Shown: positions 9,137 to 16,802 of the stretch, piece after piece | How the letters are laid out: every line of letters starts with the position of its first letter | Position numbering within the stretch: position 1 is the stretch's first letter | The notes under the pieces: generated by a model | What the model was told of the DNA's origin: nothing | The model's input: only the letters and a program-made list of their open reading frames with translations | Database searches by the model: none | Source: a virus | IMG/VR virus record: IMGVR_UViG_3300027747_004207 | Location: 1-43,006 of that record | Reading direction: 5' to 3' (one strand) | Length of the DNA: 43,006 nucleotides | Program-made: the position numbers and the translations under genes

Positions 9137-10122
9137 TGTCCGAATACCTTTGTAAAATCAGTTTCTTTTAATTCTAACAGTCTATGCAAATTATGATCTA
9201 GCACCACGGACATGTCTGAGTACATGGATTTCAGTTCCAATGTACTCAACCGAGATAATCGTTTGATATTATCAATCATGGCAGCTACTTGGCAGTCTGC
9301 AGGATCTTCGCTGTACCCTTCGTCCCACCATCGATCAAAAGTTCGAAAACCCATTTTTTGTAGATTTAAAATCAATCCTGCAGGTCCTTGCACCATGAAT
9401 GGTGTTCGCATCAAAACCGGACGCCATATTTTTTCATCTATATAAAATGTGCAACCGCTAGTGAATGTGAGACTCACTAATTCTAGAAAAAACTTTGAAT
9501 AATAACCGGTGATGTTGAATGTTTGGTCAGGGCCAATGGGATAACACACAGTGGATTCCAGTTTCAAGGGTGCATGACTCAGTAGATCAAATGCCCATTT
9601 GATCTGTTCCTGAGATATCGATGCATCAAACATGAGATCCTCTAATCCAACAAACTCTCTGTGATAGGGTTCATGTACATCACAGTGATACGACTGCAAG
9701 GTCTGGGTTGAGTGATTGGACCAGAGGTAACTTGCTAAATGCAATCTTGATTTGTTACCATGCCCGATAAAATGTCCAAAGTGCAAGAAGTTGTTGTCAA
9801 ATATCTTTTTGGTGTTGATTCCTTGTCTCGAGGCCTGCATCGCTGCTGCCAATTCATAGTTTTGATGTTGTTTTATAATACAATATTCGGAATGAGACTC
9901 AAGGAAGTTGGCAGTGTGAATTTCAATCTGTTTTTTTGGAAAATTAAATGTGCAGCAGATTTCATCTAGTAGTGCATAAATGCCGTTGCTTTCACAACAA
10001 GGGCCTTCGCCATTGAGATCAATCTGCACAGGGTCGACTCCGTTGATCAAGGCTTGAATGATTTGGATCAGAGCCTGATCTTTTCCAAAAATTTTACCTT
10101 CGCTGATCTGTAACTTTATCAT
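9133..10122 (-). CDS. Putative glycosyltransferase, GT10-like C-terminal motif (copy H)
   Basis: This 329-aa protein has a C-terminal block IDEKIWRPVLMRTPFMV followed by LQKMGFRTFDRWWDEGY, matching gene G (TEKIWKPVAMGHPWI, LGFRTFDSAIDES). The N-terminal half (HFGHFIGHGNKSRLHLASYL) does not match gene G well. It is most likely a sugar transferase with a GT-B-like C-domain; donor and acceptor are unknown. It is the first minus-strand gene after the plus-strand aminotransferase. A weak late-promoter-like GTTAAATA (minus strand, 10132-10139) lies 9 bases before the start. Its composition is somewhat poorer in G+C than copies D to F. Confidence 0.55.
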   Translation of the reverse strand: MIKLQISEGKIFGKDQALIQIIQALINGVDPVQIDLNGEGPCCESNGIYALLDEICCTFNFPKKQIEIHTANFLESHSEYCIIKQHQNYELAAAMQASRQGINTKKIFDNNFLHFGHFIGHGNKSRLHLASYLWSNHSTQTLQSYHCDVHEPYHREFVGLEDLMFDASISQEQIKWAFDLLSHAPLKLESTVCYPIGPDQTFNITGYYSKFFLELVSLTFTSGCTFYIDEKIWRPVLMRTPFMVQGPAGLILNLQKMGFRTFDRWWDEGYSEDPADCQVAAMIDNIKRLSRLSTLELKSMYSDMSVVLDHNLHRLLELKETDFTKVFGQ

Positions 10123-10146
10123 AAGCAGGAATATTTAACAGTAAAT

Positions 10147-10743
10147 ATGTGTATGTTTGAAATAATCACTCAGTTCGAAGATCGTATTGCACAATTTTAT
10201 GGCAGTTCGTATGCTGTGTCAACTGATTGTTGCATACACGCAATTGAGTTATGCCTAAGGCACCGAGAGTACAACAATGTCGATTGTCCCACACATACCT
10301 ATATTGGCATTCCAATGACTTTTGAAAAACTTGGGTTACAGTGGTCCTGGAACAATCAACCTTGGCAAGATTATTATCGTATTGGCAACACAGACATCAT
10401 CGACGCTGCAGTATACTGGAAGCAAGATAGTTACATGCCCGGCACTTTGATGTGTCTTAGCTTCCAATTCCAAAAACATCTCAATCTCACACGCGGCGGT
10501 GCTATTCTAACTAACGATTACAACGAATATGTGGCGTTGAAAAAATTGAGCTTTGATGGACGATATGGCAGCGCACCCTGGAAAGATCAAGACATAACCA
10601 GTATAGGGTATCATTACTACATGCCTATCGAAACAGCAAAGCTGGGTTTGGAAAAAATTGATGCTGCTATCGCTGCCAATCCAAAGCAATGGAGCTGGCA
10701 AAATTATCCTTATCTGCCCGATTTCACTGTGTTCCAGAAATGA
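10147..10743 (+). CDS. Minimal DegT/DnrJ/EryC1/StrS-family PLP aminotransferase
   Basis: This is the only plus-strand gene in the window, 198 aa against about 370 for the family. The N-terminus FEDRIAQFYGSSYAVSTDCC and HTYIGIPMTFEKLGL match the cofactor-phosphate and fold elements of DegT enzymes. IIDAAVYW holds the Asp that contacts the pyridine nitrogen. FQFQKHLNLTRGGAILTND carries the expected PLP-lysine followed by the GG-TND strand. It ends just after YHYYMPIETAKLGLEKI, where family members begin their C-terminal small domain, so that whole domain is missing. The family aminates keto-sugars for deoxy-aminosugar synthesis. ATG at 10147 or 10153 could be used. Its 3' end overlaps the SGNH gene on the other strand by 20 bases. 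Confidence 0.8.
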   Translation: MCMFEIITQFEDRIAQFYGSSYAVSTDCCIHAIELCLRHREYNNVDCPTHTYIGIPMTFEKLGLQWSWNNQPWQDYYRIGNTDIIDAAVYWKQDSYMPGTLMCLSFQFQKHLNLTRGGAILTNDYNEYVALKKLSFDGRYGSAPWKDQDITSIGYHYYMPIETAKLGLEKIDAAIAANPKQWSWQNYPYLPDFTVFQK

Positions 10744-11431
10744 TGCGCTGGTACAACAATTCTGCGTAGTATTTGTGAGCATGTGCGTTAGGGTGCACAC
10801 CATCCGATGCTAGCCACGAGTTATCATGTGCAATTGTTTCAAGACACTCGTCCTGGTAAACTCGAGTCCAATCAACAAGATTTCGCAAATGGTCAAATCT
10901 TGACAATGTTTTTATAGGTCGCCAGTGCATGAACAAGTAAGGTATACCTTGTTGCTTTAATACACCTTGAAGACTAATCATTCGAATATATTCCGATTCA
11001 AGTATTTGTTTGTGTGTTGTAATCCCATGACATGGTCGAAACACTTGACTCACGCTGTCAGTTCTTTCGCCCTGCATGTATCCCAGACTAAAAATCCAAT
11101 TCTTTTCCACATAGTCTTGATCGTTTATAGGAACCACTATTTTTTCAGGCCAGTCATTTTGTGCACTTTGATATTGTGAAGTATTTTTGCTGTCCGAAAA
11201 TTTAGAAATATCATCAACCCTGAAGTCCATGCGACCGCACTCGGCCCACATAATCAACACAAGATCATATTTTCTGCGAGCTATTTCGCCAACTGTGGTT
11301 TCATGTATATAGGTATTTCCGCATCCGGCCAAGGCCAAATTTACCAAATTGCAGTCCAGCATTTGTTGCAGATAATAAGGCCATGAATCAGGGCCTCTAC
11401 TGATACTGGCACCGTTAACTAGCAGATTCAT
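10724..11431 (-). CDS. SGNH/GDSL-type hydrolase-like protein
   Basis: I start this 235-aa protein at ATG 11431, where ATGA overlaps the stop of the adenylating-enzyme gene; the longer frame runs back into that gene and is not coding. MNLLVNGASISRGPDSWP gives the block I nucleophile serine, LALAGCGNTYI resembles block II, and SDGVHPNAHAHKYYAELL near the end gives the Asp-His pair of block V. The GxND block III is replaced by IMWAECGR, so activity is less certain. SGNH enzymes remove or transfer acyl groups on sugars and lipids. That fits an operon with an acyl-adenylating enzyme and glycosyltransferases. Confidence 0.75.
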   Translation of the reverse strand: MNLLVNGASISRGPDSWPYYLQQMLDCNLVNLALAGCGNTYIHETTVGEIARRKYDLVLIMWAECGRMDFRVDDISKFSDSKNTSQYQSAQNDWPEKIVVPINDQDYVEKNWIFSLGYMQGERTDSVSQVFRPCHGITTHKQILESEYIRMISLQGVLKQQGIPYLFMHWRPIKTLSRFDHLRNLVDWTRVYQDECLETIAHDNSWLASDGVHPNAHAHKYYAELLYQRIISGTQ

Positions 11432-12510
11432 TGATATTGATCCTCCAATAGAGATCGAGATATCTTGCCGCCAGCGCCTACAGGTATGGCATCCACTTGT
11501 TGTATTATTTCTGCACGACAATGACGATTTATCCGCAGCAATTCTTGCTGTATCTGATCTGGGGTACAATTTCCAGTGTATAAACATTTTACTCTATCGC
11601 GGCCAAATATCACACAGGATTCTATACACGGTAGTGATTGTGTGAGTTGATTTTCTATACTGACGGGATTGAGCTTGAATCCGTTGACGTTGATTTGATC
11701 TCGATGTCGCCCAATAATGCGATAGTAACCCAGATCATCTTGCTCAGCAAGATCTCCTGTGTTGTACCATTCCGATGAACTCACACAAGGTCCCTGAATC
11801 CATAGCTGCTGATTTTGTATGTCTGCTTGTATTCCCGATGGCAGACCCACTGTGCCCATGCGCTGTTCACCATTTAATGGATTGGTAAAACAATGACTCA
11901 ATGCTTCGGTCATACCAAATGCTTCAATCACAGGAACGCAGAACTTCTCTGTCAGATGTTGATACAATGAGTCAGGCAATGCTGCACTGGCACTGCGTAT
12001 AAATCTCAACGAATCCAGACTTAGATTGCCAATGAGTTTGAGCATGCCCGGAATTGCTGTTACAAAGGTTGGCGATAGCTTTGGCAATTCACGTATGCGG
12101 TCCAGAGTCAAAAATTGCACTTCACACCCGGTCATTTTTGTAGCCCAGTAAAATCCTTGTCCGTGAGAATGACTCAGACTCATCACGCTAACATATCGAT
12201 CGTTGGCTGTGATATTGTATGCTGTGCATATGGTGCTGGACAATGTGTCTATCTGATCCTGTGTGAAACTACAAAACTTGCTGTCCCCAGTAGTACCAGA
12301 TGTGTACCACAATAATTTTTCATTAGGGTAATTTCCACCATCTCTATACTGCTCACCTTGATCGGTAATCAGCAAGCTCCAGTCAGCTTGTGCTAATAGA
12401 TATTGCTGACGTTGTGCAGTGGCTTGTGGATCCACTATCATGATACTGTAGTGATCCAATTGATGTATATAATCTTGTGGTCGAGAAACGCAAATTACTG
12501 CTCGTTTCAT
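11428..12510 (-). CDS. Minimal ANL-superfamily acyl/aminoacyl-adenylating enzyme
   Basis: This is a 360-aa AMP-binding enzyme of the acyl-CoA synthetase and NRPS adenylation-domain superfamily. Motifs appear in canonical order: YTSGTTGDSK (A3, ATP phosphate loop, about residues 69-78), SLSHSHGQG (A4 region, about 110), EAFGMTEA (A5, about 195), YNTGDL (A7, about 248), GRHRDQINVNGFKLNPVSIE (A8 hinge, about 266) and GGKISR (A10 catalytic Lys, about 346). Typical members run 500-550 aa. Most of the N-terminal subdomain before A3 is reduced to about 65 residues. It should activate a carboxylic acid as the adenylate; the acid and the acceptor (CoA, carrier protein or amine) are unknown. I see no carrier-protein gene in the window. 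One base separates it from the GT2-like gene. Confidence 0.88.
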   Translation of the reverse strand: MKRAVICVSRPQDYIHQLDHYSIMIVDPQATAQRQQYLLAQADWSLLITDQGEQYRDGGNYPNEKLLWYTSGTTGDSKFCSFTQDQIDTLSSTICTAYNITANDRYVSVMSLSHSHGQGFYWATKMTGCEVQFLTLDRIRELPKLSPTFVTAIPGMLKLIGNLSLDSLRFIRSASAALPDSLYQHLTEKFCVPVIEAFGMTEALSHCFTNPLNGEQRMGTVGLPSGIQADIQNQQLWIQGPCVSSSEWYNTGDLAEQDDLGYYRIIGRHRDQINVNGFKLNPVSIENQLTQSLPCIESCVIFGRDRVKCLYTGNCTPDQIQQELLRINRHCRAEIIQQVDAIPVGAGGKISRSLLEDQYQ

Positions 12511-12511
12511 T

Positions 12512-13438
12512 TCACCAACCTTCTTGGCGACGAATCACGTCAATTTCTCTAGTCATGGCACCTTGATTGTGCCAGTTGCTTCTATAGTGATGCTTGAAGA
12601 ATTGGCTGGCATCAGCAGACATGTCTGTAATGGGCAGATCCAGTTGCGTGACCAAATCTGGCGACACCCGAGCACTCACTGTCTCTGGATCCGAATCTTT
12701 CACAGTGTCCCAGATTTCAGCCAAGGAGTCAAACCACTGTACTTGGGTATAGTCCCACCCAGTTAGCATGGTCATATGGGTACCCTGACGTGCACCGGCA
12801 ATGGCCCAGGCACCGTGATCCACGTCACGACCCACGTTGTGCCACACAGTTAGATGATCAAGGTTGCGTTGATGTACTCGATCCTGGAATTCAGTCACTG
12901 TGGGCCTGGCGCCTCGATTGAGGCACATTTTGACCCCTTCGCGGAATCCAGCACGCCAGGCGTGGAATGCCGAACCATTGGGATAGGTCACAGAGTAGCA
13001 GTCATGCATGGCCCAGTACAAGGGATCAAAACAAAACTCAACCACAGTTTCGGCACGACCATCTGTGGACTCGTGTGTTCTCATGTTTTGCACAAATTCA
13101 CGTGTCCATGAACTCAAACCACCGTTGCCGTACATGAGTCCATTGATGTGATTTCTAGCACGCCATCTAAACACTGCACGCTCGTAATCTTTAGTGGGGT
13201 ATTCCAGTGTGAGATTGAAAAATTCTGGGTCTGGCAAGTTATCACCGTCAATGAGAATGAATCGCTCGGTGGCACTGGCTTCAGCAGCAGCTTTGTGTGC
13301 TGCGTCCGAACCCTTGACTCCGTCCACACGTTGAGCCCAGGGAATCATGTTGCGAATTTTCACCCAAAATTCTTCACGCTGCGGCTCATCGTATGATAGA
13401 TAAATGCAATCAAGATCGGCTACATCAACTCGTTTCAT
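12512..13438 (-). CDS. GT2-like (GT-A fold) putative glycosyltransferase
   Basis: This 308-aa protein opens with [18 protein letters not shown], a GT-A beginning, and reaches [13 protein letters not shown] (residues about 59-71). DGDN is a plausible DxD-type metal/nucleotide-sugar motif. Later Trp/His-rich segments ([25 protein letters not shown]) may form the acceptor side. No membrane segment is evident, so it probably acts in the cytoplasm. ATG 13438 overlaps the stop of the upstream small gene by 14 bases. Sugar and acceptor cannot be assigned. Confidence 0.65.
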   Translation of the reverse strand: MKRVDVADLDCIYLSYDEPQREEFWVKIRNMIPWAQRVDGVKGSDAAHKAAAEASATERFILIDGDNLPDPEFFNLTLEYPTKDYERAVFRWRARNHINGLMYGNGGLSSWTREFVQNMRTHESTDGRAETVVEFCFDPLYWAMHDCYSVTYPNGSAFHAWRAGFREGVKMCLNRGARPTVTEFQDRVHQRNLDHLTVWHNVGRDVDHGAWAIAGARQGTHMTMLTGWDYTQVQWFDSLAEIWDTVKDSDPETVSARVSPDLVTQLDLPITDMSADASQFFKHHYRSNWHNQGAMTREIDVIRRQEGW

Positions 13439-13778
13439 AAGTTTTCAAACTCCATTTTGTACAAGGCATCTGTGTGGCATCAACAACCACAGCAACATTT
13501 CTGGGATCGCAGGTGACACCTGTGTCTCCGGGTACCAATTTGCTGATTTGTCGACGACACAATTCTGTCAGTTTTCCATTGATCACACGCACATTTGTGC
13601 TTGCTCGGGCAAACATTGCCGCATCAATTTCTATGTAATTACCAGGCAGGTCTTCCATGCTATAGAATAAGGGCATGCCAGATTCATCGTGATACAACCT
13701 GAAAAACACAGGTTTGGGAGGTTCTGGTTCCCAGGCATTGAATGCTGCCCAAAAATTGTCTGTAGTCTCTTGACTCAT
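13425..13778 (-). CDS. Conserved-looking hypothetical protein, 117 aa
   Basis: I start this at ATG 13778 ([13 protein letters not shown]), which forms an ATGA overlap with the stop of the upstream GT8-like gene; the frame extends to a TTG at 13790. Visible segments are [19 protein letters not shown] and [21 protein letters not shown] recognise no family. It is not Cys-rich and has no leader-like layout, so I do not read it as a radical SAM peptide substrate. Tight coupling on both sides makes it a real operon gene. Confidence 0.7.
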   Translation of the reverse strand: MSQETTDNFWAAFNAWEPEPPKPVFFRLYHDESGMPLFYSMEDLPGNYIEIDAAMFARASTNVRVINGKLTELCRRQISKLVPGDTGVTCDPRNVAVVVDATQMPCTKWSLKTYETS

Positions 13779-14593
13779 GACATGCGCCAATCTTTCACTT
13801 GATAGTGAACAAATCCATGTTGAGCCACTGTTTGTATCCTCAAGCCCGGATCAGTTGATTCCCATACCAGTTCTTGTGTCCAGTTGTCAGTGTGAGTACC
13901 TTGTATGTGTCGCTTCATGTGCACAATGGTTGGGCCCATGTCCAGTGGCAAGGTAACTGTTTCCACACCTAACACCACAGCAGCCATGGCATATACCACA
14001 TCTGTAGTGGCTTCCTCATCAGGGAATTTCAACAGGGTGCGCCACTCGGCCCAATTTTCAAATATGCTTCTCACAGTTGCAAAAAACTTTTGAGCAGTTT
14101 GACTAAGTCGCCAGTAGGTGATGGCATTGTACACATCAGGCAAATGGTTGTGATCAAAAATCTTGCGATAAAATCTTGACGCAGCAGGCTCGTCACGGAA
14201 GGTTCTGGCACCTTGACTGATCACCATGTCACGATGTTCAAACAGGCTCCACCAGTGATCAACTGGACCGGCTGCAATCATGTCAGCTTCCAGCTTGATG
14301 GTTTGTCTAAACGGTGATGCCCAAAACATTTGCCAGTCGTTGATTTGTTTGTTGCTGCTGGTGCTGACATCTCCCCAGGGCAGAGGTATCACATGATCAA
14401 ACACAGTATTGCGGCAGTCAGCATTGGTAACCAGGGCAATTTTTGCTGCTGGATGATGCTGTCGTAGGCTGTGAGCCAGCTGCTCAGCACAGGCCAAGTA
14501 GTTGGTATCTTGGGTGTCAACAGCAGGTATAAGGTACCCGCGTTCAGCTAGAACTGGCAACAATGGCCTCCAATTGTTGTTTGCCCATGGCAT
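13775..14593 (-). CDS. GT8-like putative glycosyltransferase, ExD variant
   Basis: This is about 272 aa from ATG 14593; the frame is open to 14647, and a TTG near 14563 is also possible. The N-terminal pattern [19 protein letters not shown], then ALVTN and [11 protein letters not shown], parallels its upstream neighbour (DYVSMAAWSARNIRRHL, AVVTD, LFDHVI), so the two are paralogues. At the DxD position the sequence is KLEADM, so the first Asp is Glu. [13 protein letters not shown] near the end supplies a His typical of the C-terminal metal ligand in GT8-like enzymes. It probably transfers a sugar; the substrate is unknown. The 5' end overlaps the neighbour by about 50 bases. Confidence 0.6.
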   Translation of the reverse strand: MPWANNNWRPLLPVLAERGYLIPAVDTQDTNYLACAEQLAHSLRQHHPAAKIALVTNADCRNTVFDHVIPLPWGDVSTSSNKQINDWQMFWASPFRQTIKLEADMIAAGPVDHWWSLFEHRDMVISQGARTFRDEPAASRFYRKIFDHNHLPDVYNAITYWRLSQTAQKFFATVRSIFENWAEWRTLLKFPDEEATTDVVYAMAAVVLGVETVTLPLDMGPTIVHMKRHIQGTHTDNWTQELVWESTDPGLRIQTVAQHGFVHYQVKDWRMS

Positions 14594-15344
14594 GAAAATC
14601 TTGATTGCGTATAGATATCCATTGTGGTTTTTGTTCCAAATTGACAAAGTTCACACGGTAACTGTCTGGAGAAATTTGACATAACTGGTGATCCGGGGTC
14701 AGGCTGGCCAACCCCCAAGGTATGCTGTTGTGATGTGTTGTGTGCCCGTTCACAATGCCCAATGCAATACTTAGTGCATGGTCATTGCGATAGGTGCTTT
14801 TTGTATTGGCATACAAATTACAGTAGTGAGACCAATTGTCTTGAATCATGTTCATGGCATCAAATATCAACTCAGTGTGTTGACTGCGTCTGAACATCAT
14901 CACAGTGGCCCATGACATGGGCATGCGATAGTTACCAAAATAGTTTAAACCTGAAAAATCATTCAAGCCCGTGATGTCGTATGCCCAGCTGTGGGCCAAG
15001 AAATCCTGTTGGGAATTCAACACCTTGGTTAAATCTGAACTGGCCACCACATAGTCAGCATCCAACACCAGGGTTTGATCCCAAGGTGTGAGTTCATAGG
15101 CCGAGGCTCGATTGGTGTTGTGCCAGGTCACGTGAGTGCCATAATCCGAAAAATATCGAGTGTTGGCAGATTTGGAACCTTGCACAATCACATGATCAAA
15201 CAGTCCGTCAGCTGGCACTGAATCAGTTACCACAGCAACTGGAATGTCAAGGTGGCGGCGTATGTTGCGTGCCGACCAAGCAGCCATGCTCACATAGTCT
15301 GTTTGGTCATTGTTGTAGGCAAATATTAAAGCGCCCGTGGTCAT
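14544..15344 (-). CDS. GT8-like putative glycosyltransferase
   Basis: This 266-aa protein begins MTTGALIFAYNNDQTDYVSM. It has TLVLDADYVV (DxD metal motif, residues about 91-100) and YRMPMSWATVMMFRRSQHT, with [10 protein letters not shown] near the C-terminus as the likely third metal ligand. The order fits GT-A enzymes of the GT8 type acting in the cytoplasm on nucleotide sugars. ATG 15344 overlaps the stop of the preceding small gene (ATGA). It is followed by its own divergent copy at 13775-14593. Confidence 0.68.
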   Translation of the reverse strand: MTTGALIFAYNNDQTDYVSMAAWSARNIRRHLDIPVAVVTDSVPADGLFDHVIVQGSKSANTRYFSDYGTHVTWHNTNRASAYELTPWDQTLVLDADYVVASSDLTKVLNSQQDFLAHSWAYDITGLNDFSGLNYFGNYRMPMSWATVMMFRRSQHTELIFDAMNMIQDNWSHYCNLYANTKSTYRNDHALSIALGIVNGHTTHHNSIPWGLASLTPDHQLCQISPDSYRVNFVNLEQKPQWISIRNQDFHAMGKQQLEAIVASSS

Positions 15345-15646
15345 CGATTGTGATTCAATTCTTCATATTCTGCCAGCCAGGCGTTCATTTGTTCTTGCCA
15401 ATGCTGCATGGCCCGGCCTCGAAGTTCTTCGGGATTCACACGAACCGGTGTTTCGTATAGATCCAGGATCACAGCATCACCAGGGGGCACAGTGGCCAAT
15501 AGCACCAGCAATTCGGGTGCAGCACGCCACATGCCTCCGGCATGAGCAAACAGCAGGCGAGCTTGGTATTTTTCTCGCAGCGTGCGACGAGCAGCAGCAT
15601 GTTCAAAACGTGCGCGGCCATGGGCAATTAAGTTGTCAGTGTTCAT
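15341..15646 (-). CDS. Hypothetical protein, 101 aa, first gene of the accessory operon
   Basis: The frame opens at a GTG at 15652, but the ATG at 15646 (MNTDNLIAHGRARFEHAA) is preferred because the predicted sigma70-like start of transcription falls at about 15647. No Shine-Dalgarno sequence is present upstream, so the message may be leaderless. The protein is rich in Ala, Arg, Leu and Glu (RRTLREKYQARLLFAHAGG, LRGRAMQHWQEQMNAWLAE) and probably helical. I do not recognise the family. It is translationally coupled to the GT8-like gene that follows. Confidence 0.7.
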   Translation of the reverse strand: MNTDNLIAHGRARFEHAAARRTLREKYQARLLFAHAGGMWRAAPELLVLLATVPPGDAVILDLYETPVRVNPEELRGRAMQHWQEQMNAWLAEYEELNHNR

Positions 15647-15653
15647 GAACACA

Positions 15654-15682
15654 ATTGTACAGGAGATTTGGATAAAAGTAAA
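15654..15682 (-). promoter_or_regulatory. Sigma70-like promoter of the accessory operon
   Basis: On the minus strand a TTTACT (-35-like, 15677-15682, four of six to TTGACA) is followed after exactly 17 bases by TACAAT (-10-like, 15654-15659, five of six to TATAAT). A start about seven bases downstream would fall at about 15647, next to the ATG at 15646. It lies directly behind the terminator of the virion module. No other promoter is visible to serve the operon's first gene. Confidence 0.5.
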
Positions 15683-15699
15683 GGGCCCGCAGGCCCTTT
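15680..15699. terminator. Bidirectional hairpin terminator ending the virion module
   Basis: A perfect 8-base-pair stem AAAGGGCC / GGCCCTTT encloses a 4-base loop. On the minus strand it is followed by TTTACTTTT. On the plus strand the stem ends in TTTT. It lies 19 bases beyond the stop of the fibre-like gene at 15719-16717 and separates the late structural genes from the accessory operon. The -35 element of the next promoter uses part of the same stem. Confidence 0.8.
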
Positions 15700-15718
15700 T
15701 GGTTGACCAGTTGCTTGA

Positions 15719-16717
15719 TTAAGCGACTGATGCAGACACTGTGGGAGTGCCCCAGCTTGCGCTCAAATAAGTGGTACTAGGAGGAGTAAAACGGCATCTT
15801 ACTGCAGGAGCTGTGCCAAAGCCGCCACCGCTGGCAGTGTCAGTACCACCAGAAATGTTGTTGCTCTTGCCAGCGCCCGAGTAACCGGCATCATACCAAG
15901 TTGTGACAAATGTAACTGCTGTGGAACCTGCGTTCTTGGCAGCAGTGACGTTGATGTAGTCACCAGTGTAAGGAGCTGTGGCATCATACAACTGGAACAT
16001 CTGTGTTGCAGCAGCACCTGCTGTGAGGTTATACCAGCCCACATTGGAAGCCAGAGCATTTTGTGTGCCGCCAGTGCCGCCTATTCTGGAGAAGCCACTG
16101 TAGCTGGTTCCGCCCAGAGTCTGGGCAGAGTTGTTTACACGACCAACTAACATCAAAGCACCTACTTGGCCTGCAAATGCGTTCCAGTCCGGATCTTTGT
16201 CAGTGCCAGTTGATGTTTTGCTCATGTCCAAAGTGATTGATCCGCCAGCATTCCAAAAATAACGTGCCTGATCAGCTGAGCCAAATGTCACTGTTTGTGT
16301 GAATGTGATGGTCCAACCACCTGCAGCAGCACCAGTGGCGCTTGTTTTGGCAGTGGAACCACTCCAGGTGCTGGAAGTAGTGCCTGTAGCAGGAGCAAAG
16401 CCACGGTTGGTGGTGATGTTGGTCAAGTCTGTGTTGATTGCACTCAACACACTGATGGTTTGACCAGCTGTGGGAGCTGATCTTGCGGTGATAGAGGTAC
16501 CAGTCTGGCTACCCATGGTAGAAATACGATTCACCAAGTCAGCCCACTGAGTGGCTGTTACGGTACCACCTGTGCTTACTGTGCCCAGAGCTGTTTGCCC
16601 CCAACCCTTGTCACCAGAGCCTGTGCCCCAGACGTCGTTTACGTTTGCGCTGCCAGTAGTGCTGGCAAAACCGTTGTAGTCTACAGCTTGAATCAAGCCA
16701 CCCGAAGAATAAGTCAT
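15719..16717 (-). CDS. Fibre-like virion protein, Gly/Ser/Thr-rich
   Basis: This 332-aa protein has very high Gly, Ser, Thr and Ala content and begins MTYSSGGLIQAVDYNGFAST. Segments such as NDVWGTGSGDKGWGQTALGT and QWADLVNRISTM resemble receptor-contacting or fibre-tip proteins of T4-like phages from water. No enzyme motif is seen. An AAAGGGAAAC ribosome site lies just before ATG 16717. It is the last gene of the virion module and follows the tail fibre, so an adhesin or fibre-accessory role is the best inference. Confidence 0.6.
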   Translation of the reverse strand: MTYSSGGLIQAVDYNGFASTTGSANVNDVWGTGSGDKGWGQTALGTVSTGGTVTATQWADLVNRISTMGSQTGTSITARSAPTAGQTISVLSAINTDLTNITTNRGFAPATGTTSSTWSGSTAKTSATGAAAGGWTITFTQTVTFGSADQARYFWNAGGSITLDMSKTSTGTDKDPDWNAFAGQVGALMLVGRVNNSAQTLGGTSYSGFSRIGGTGGTQNALASNVGWYNLTAGAAATQMFQLYDATAPYTGDYINVTAAKNAGSTAVTFVTTWYDAGYSGAGKSNNISGGTDTASGGGFGTAPAVRCRFTPPSTTYLSASWGTPTVSASVA

Positions 16718-16753
16718 TTGTGTTTCCCTTTGTATTAGTTGATCAATTTCAAC

Positions 16754-16778
16754 GCAGTATTGAACAGTTCAATACTGC
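16754..16778. other. Long perfect hairpin between the two fibre genes
   Basis: An 11-base-pair perfect inverted repeat (GCAGTATTGAA / TTCAATACTGC) with a 3-base loop sits in the 85-base gap between the fibre gene and the fibre-like gene. No T-run follows it on either strand, so it is not a canonical intrinsic terminator. It could be an mRNA-processing or stabilising stem, or a protein-binding site. Confidence 0.7.
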
Positions 16779-16802
16779 TGGGTGATTTCAATCTTGTTAT
16801 TG

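Noticed and set aside
11432-11587. Longer N-terminus for the SGNH-like protein
   Set aside because: The extra 52 residues are read out of frame from the adenylating-enzyme gene and are Arg/Cys/Ser-rich without any match to the family; ATG 11431 has the ATGA coupling.
13425-13778. Possible radical SAM precursor peptide
   Set aside because: The 117-aa protein has no leader/core layout or Cys-rich or repeated core; it looks like an ordinary small protein.
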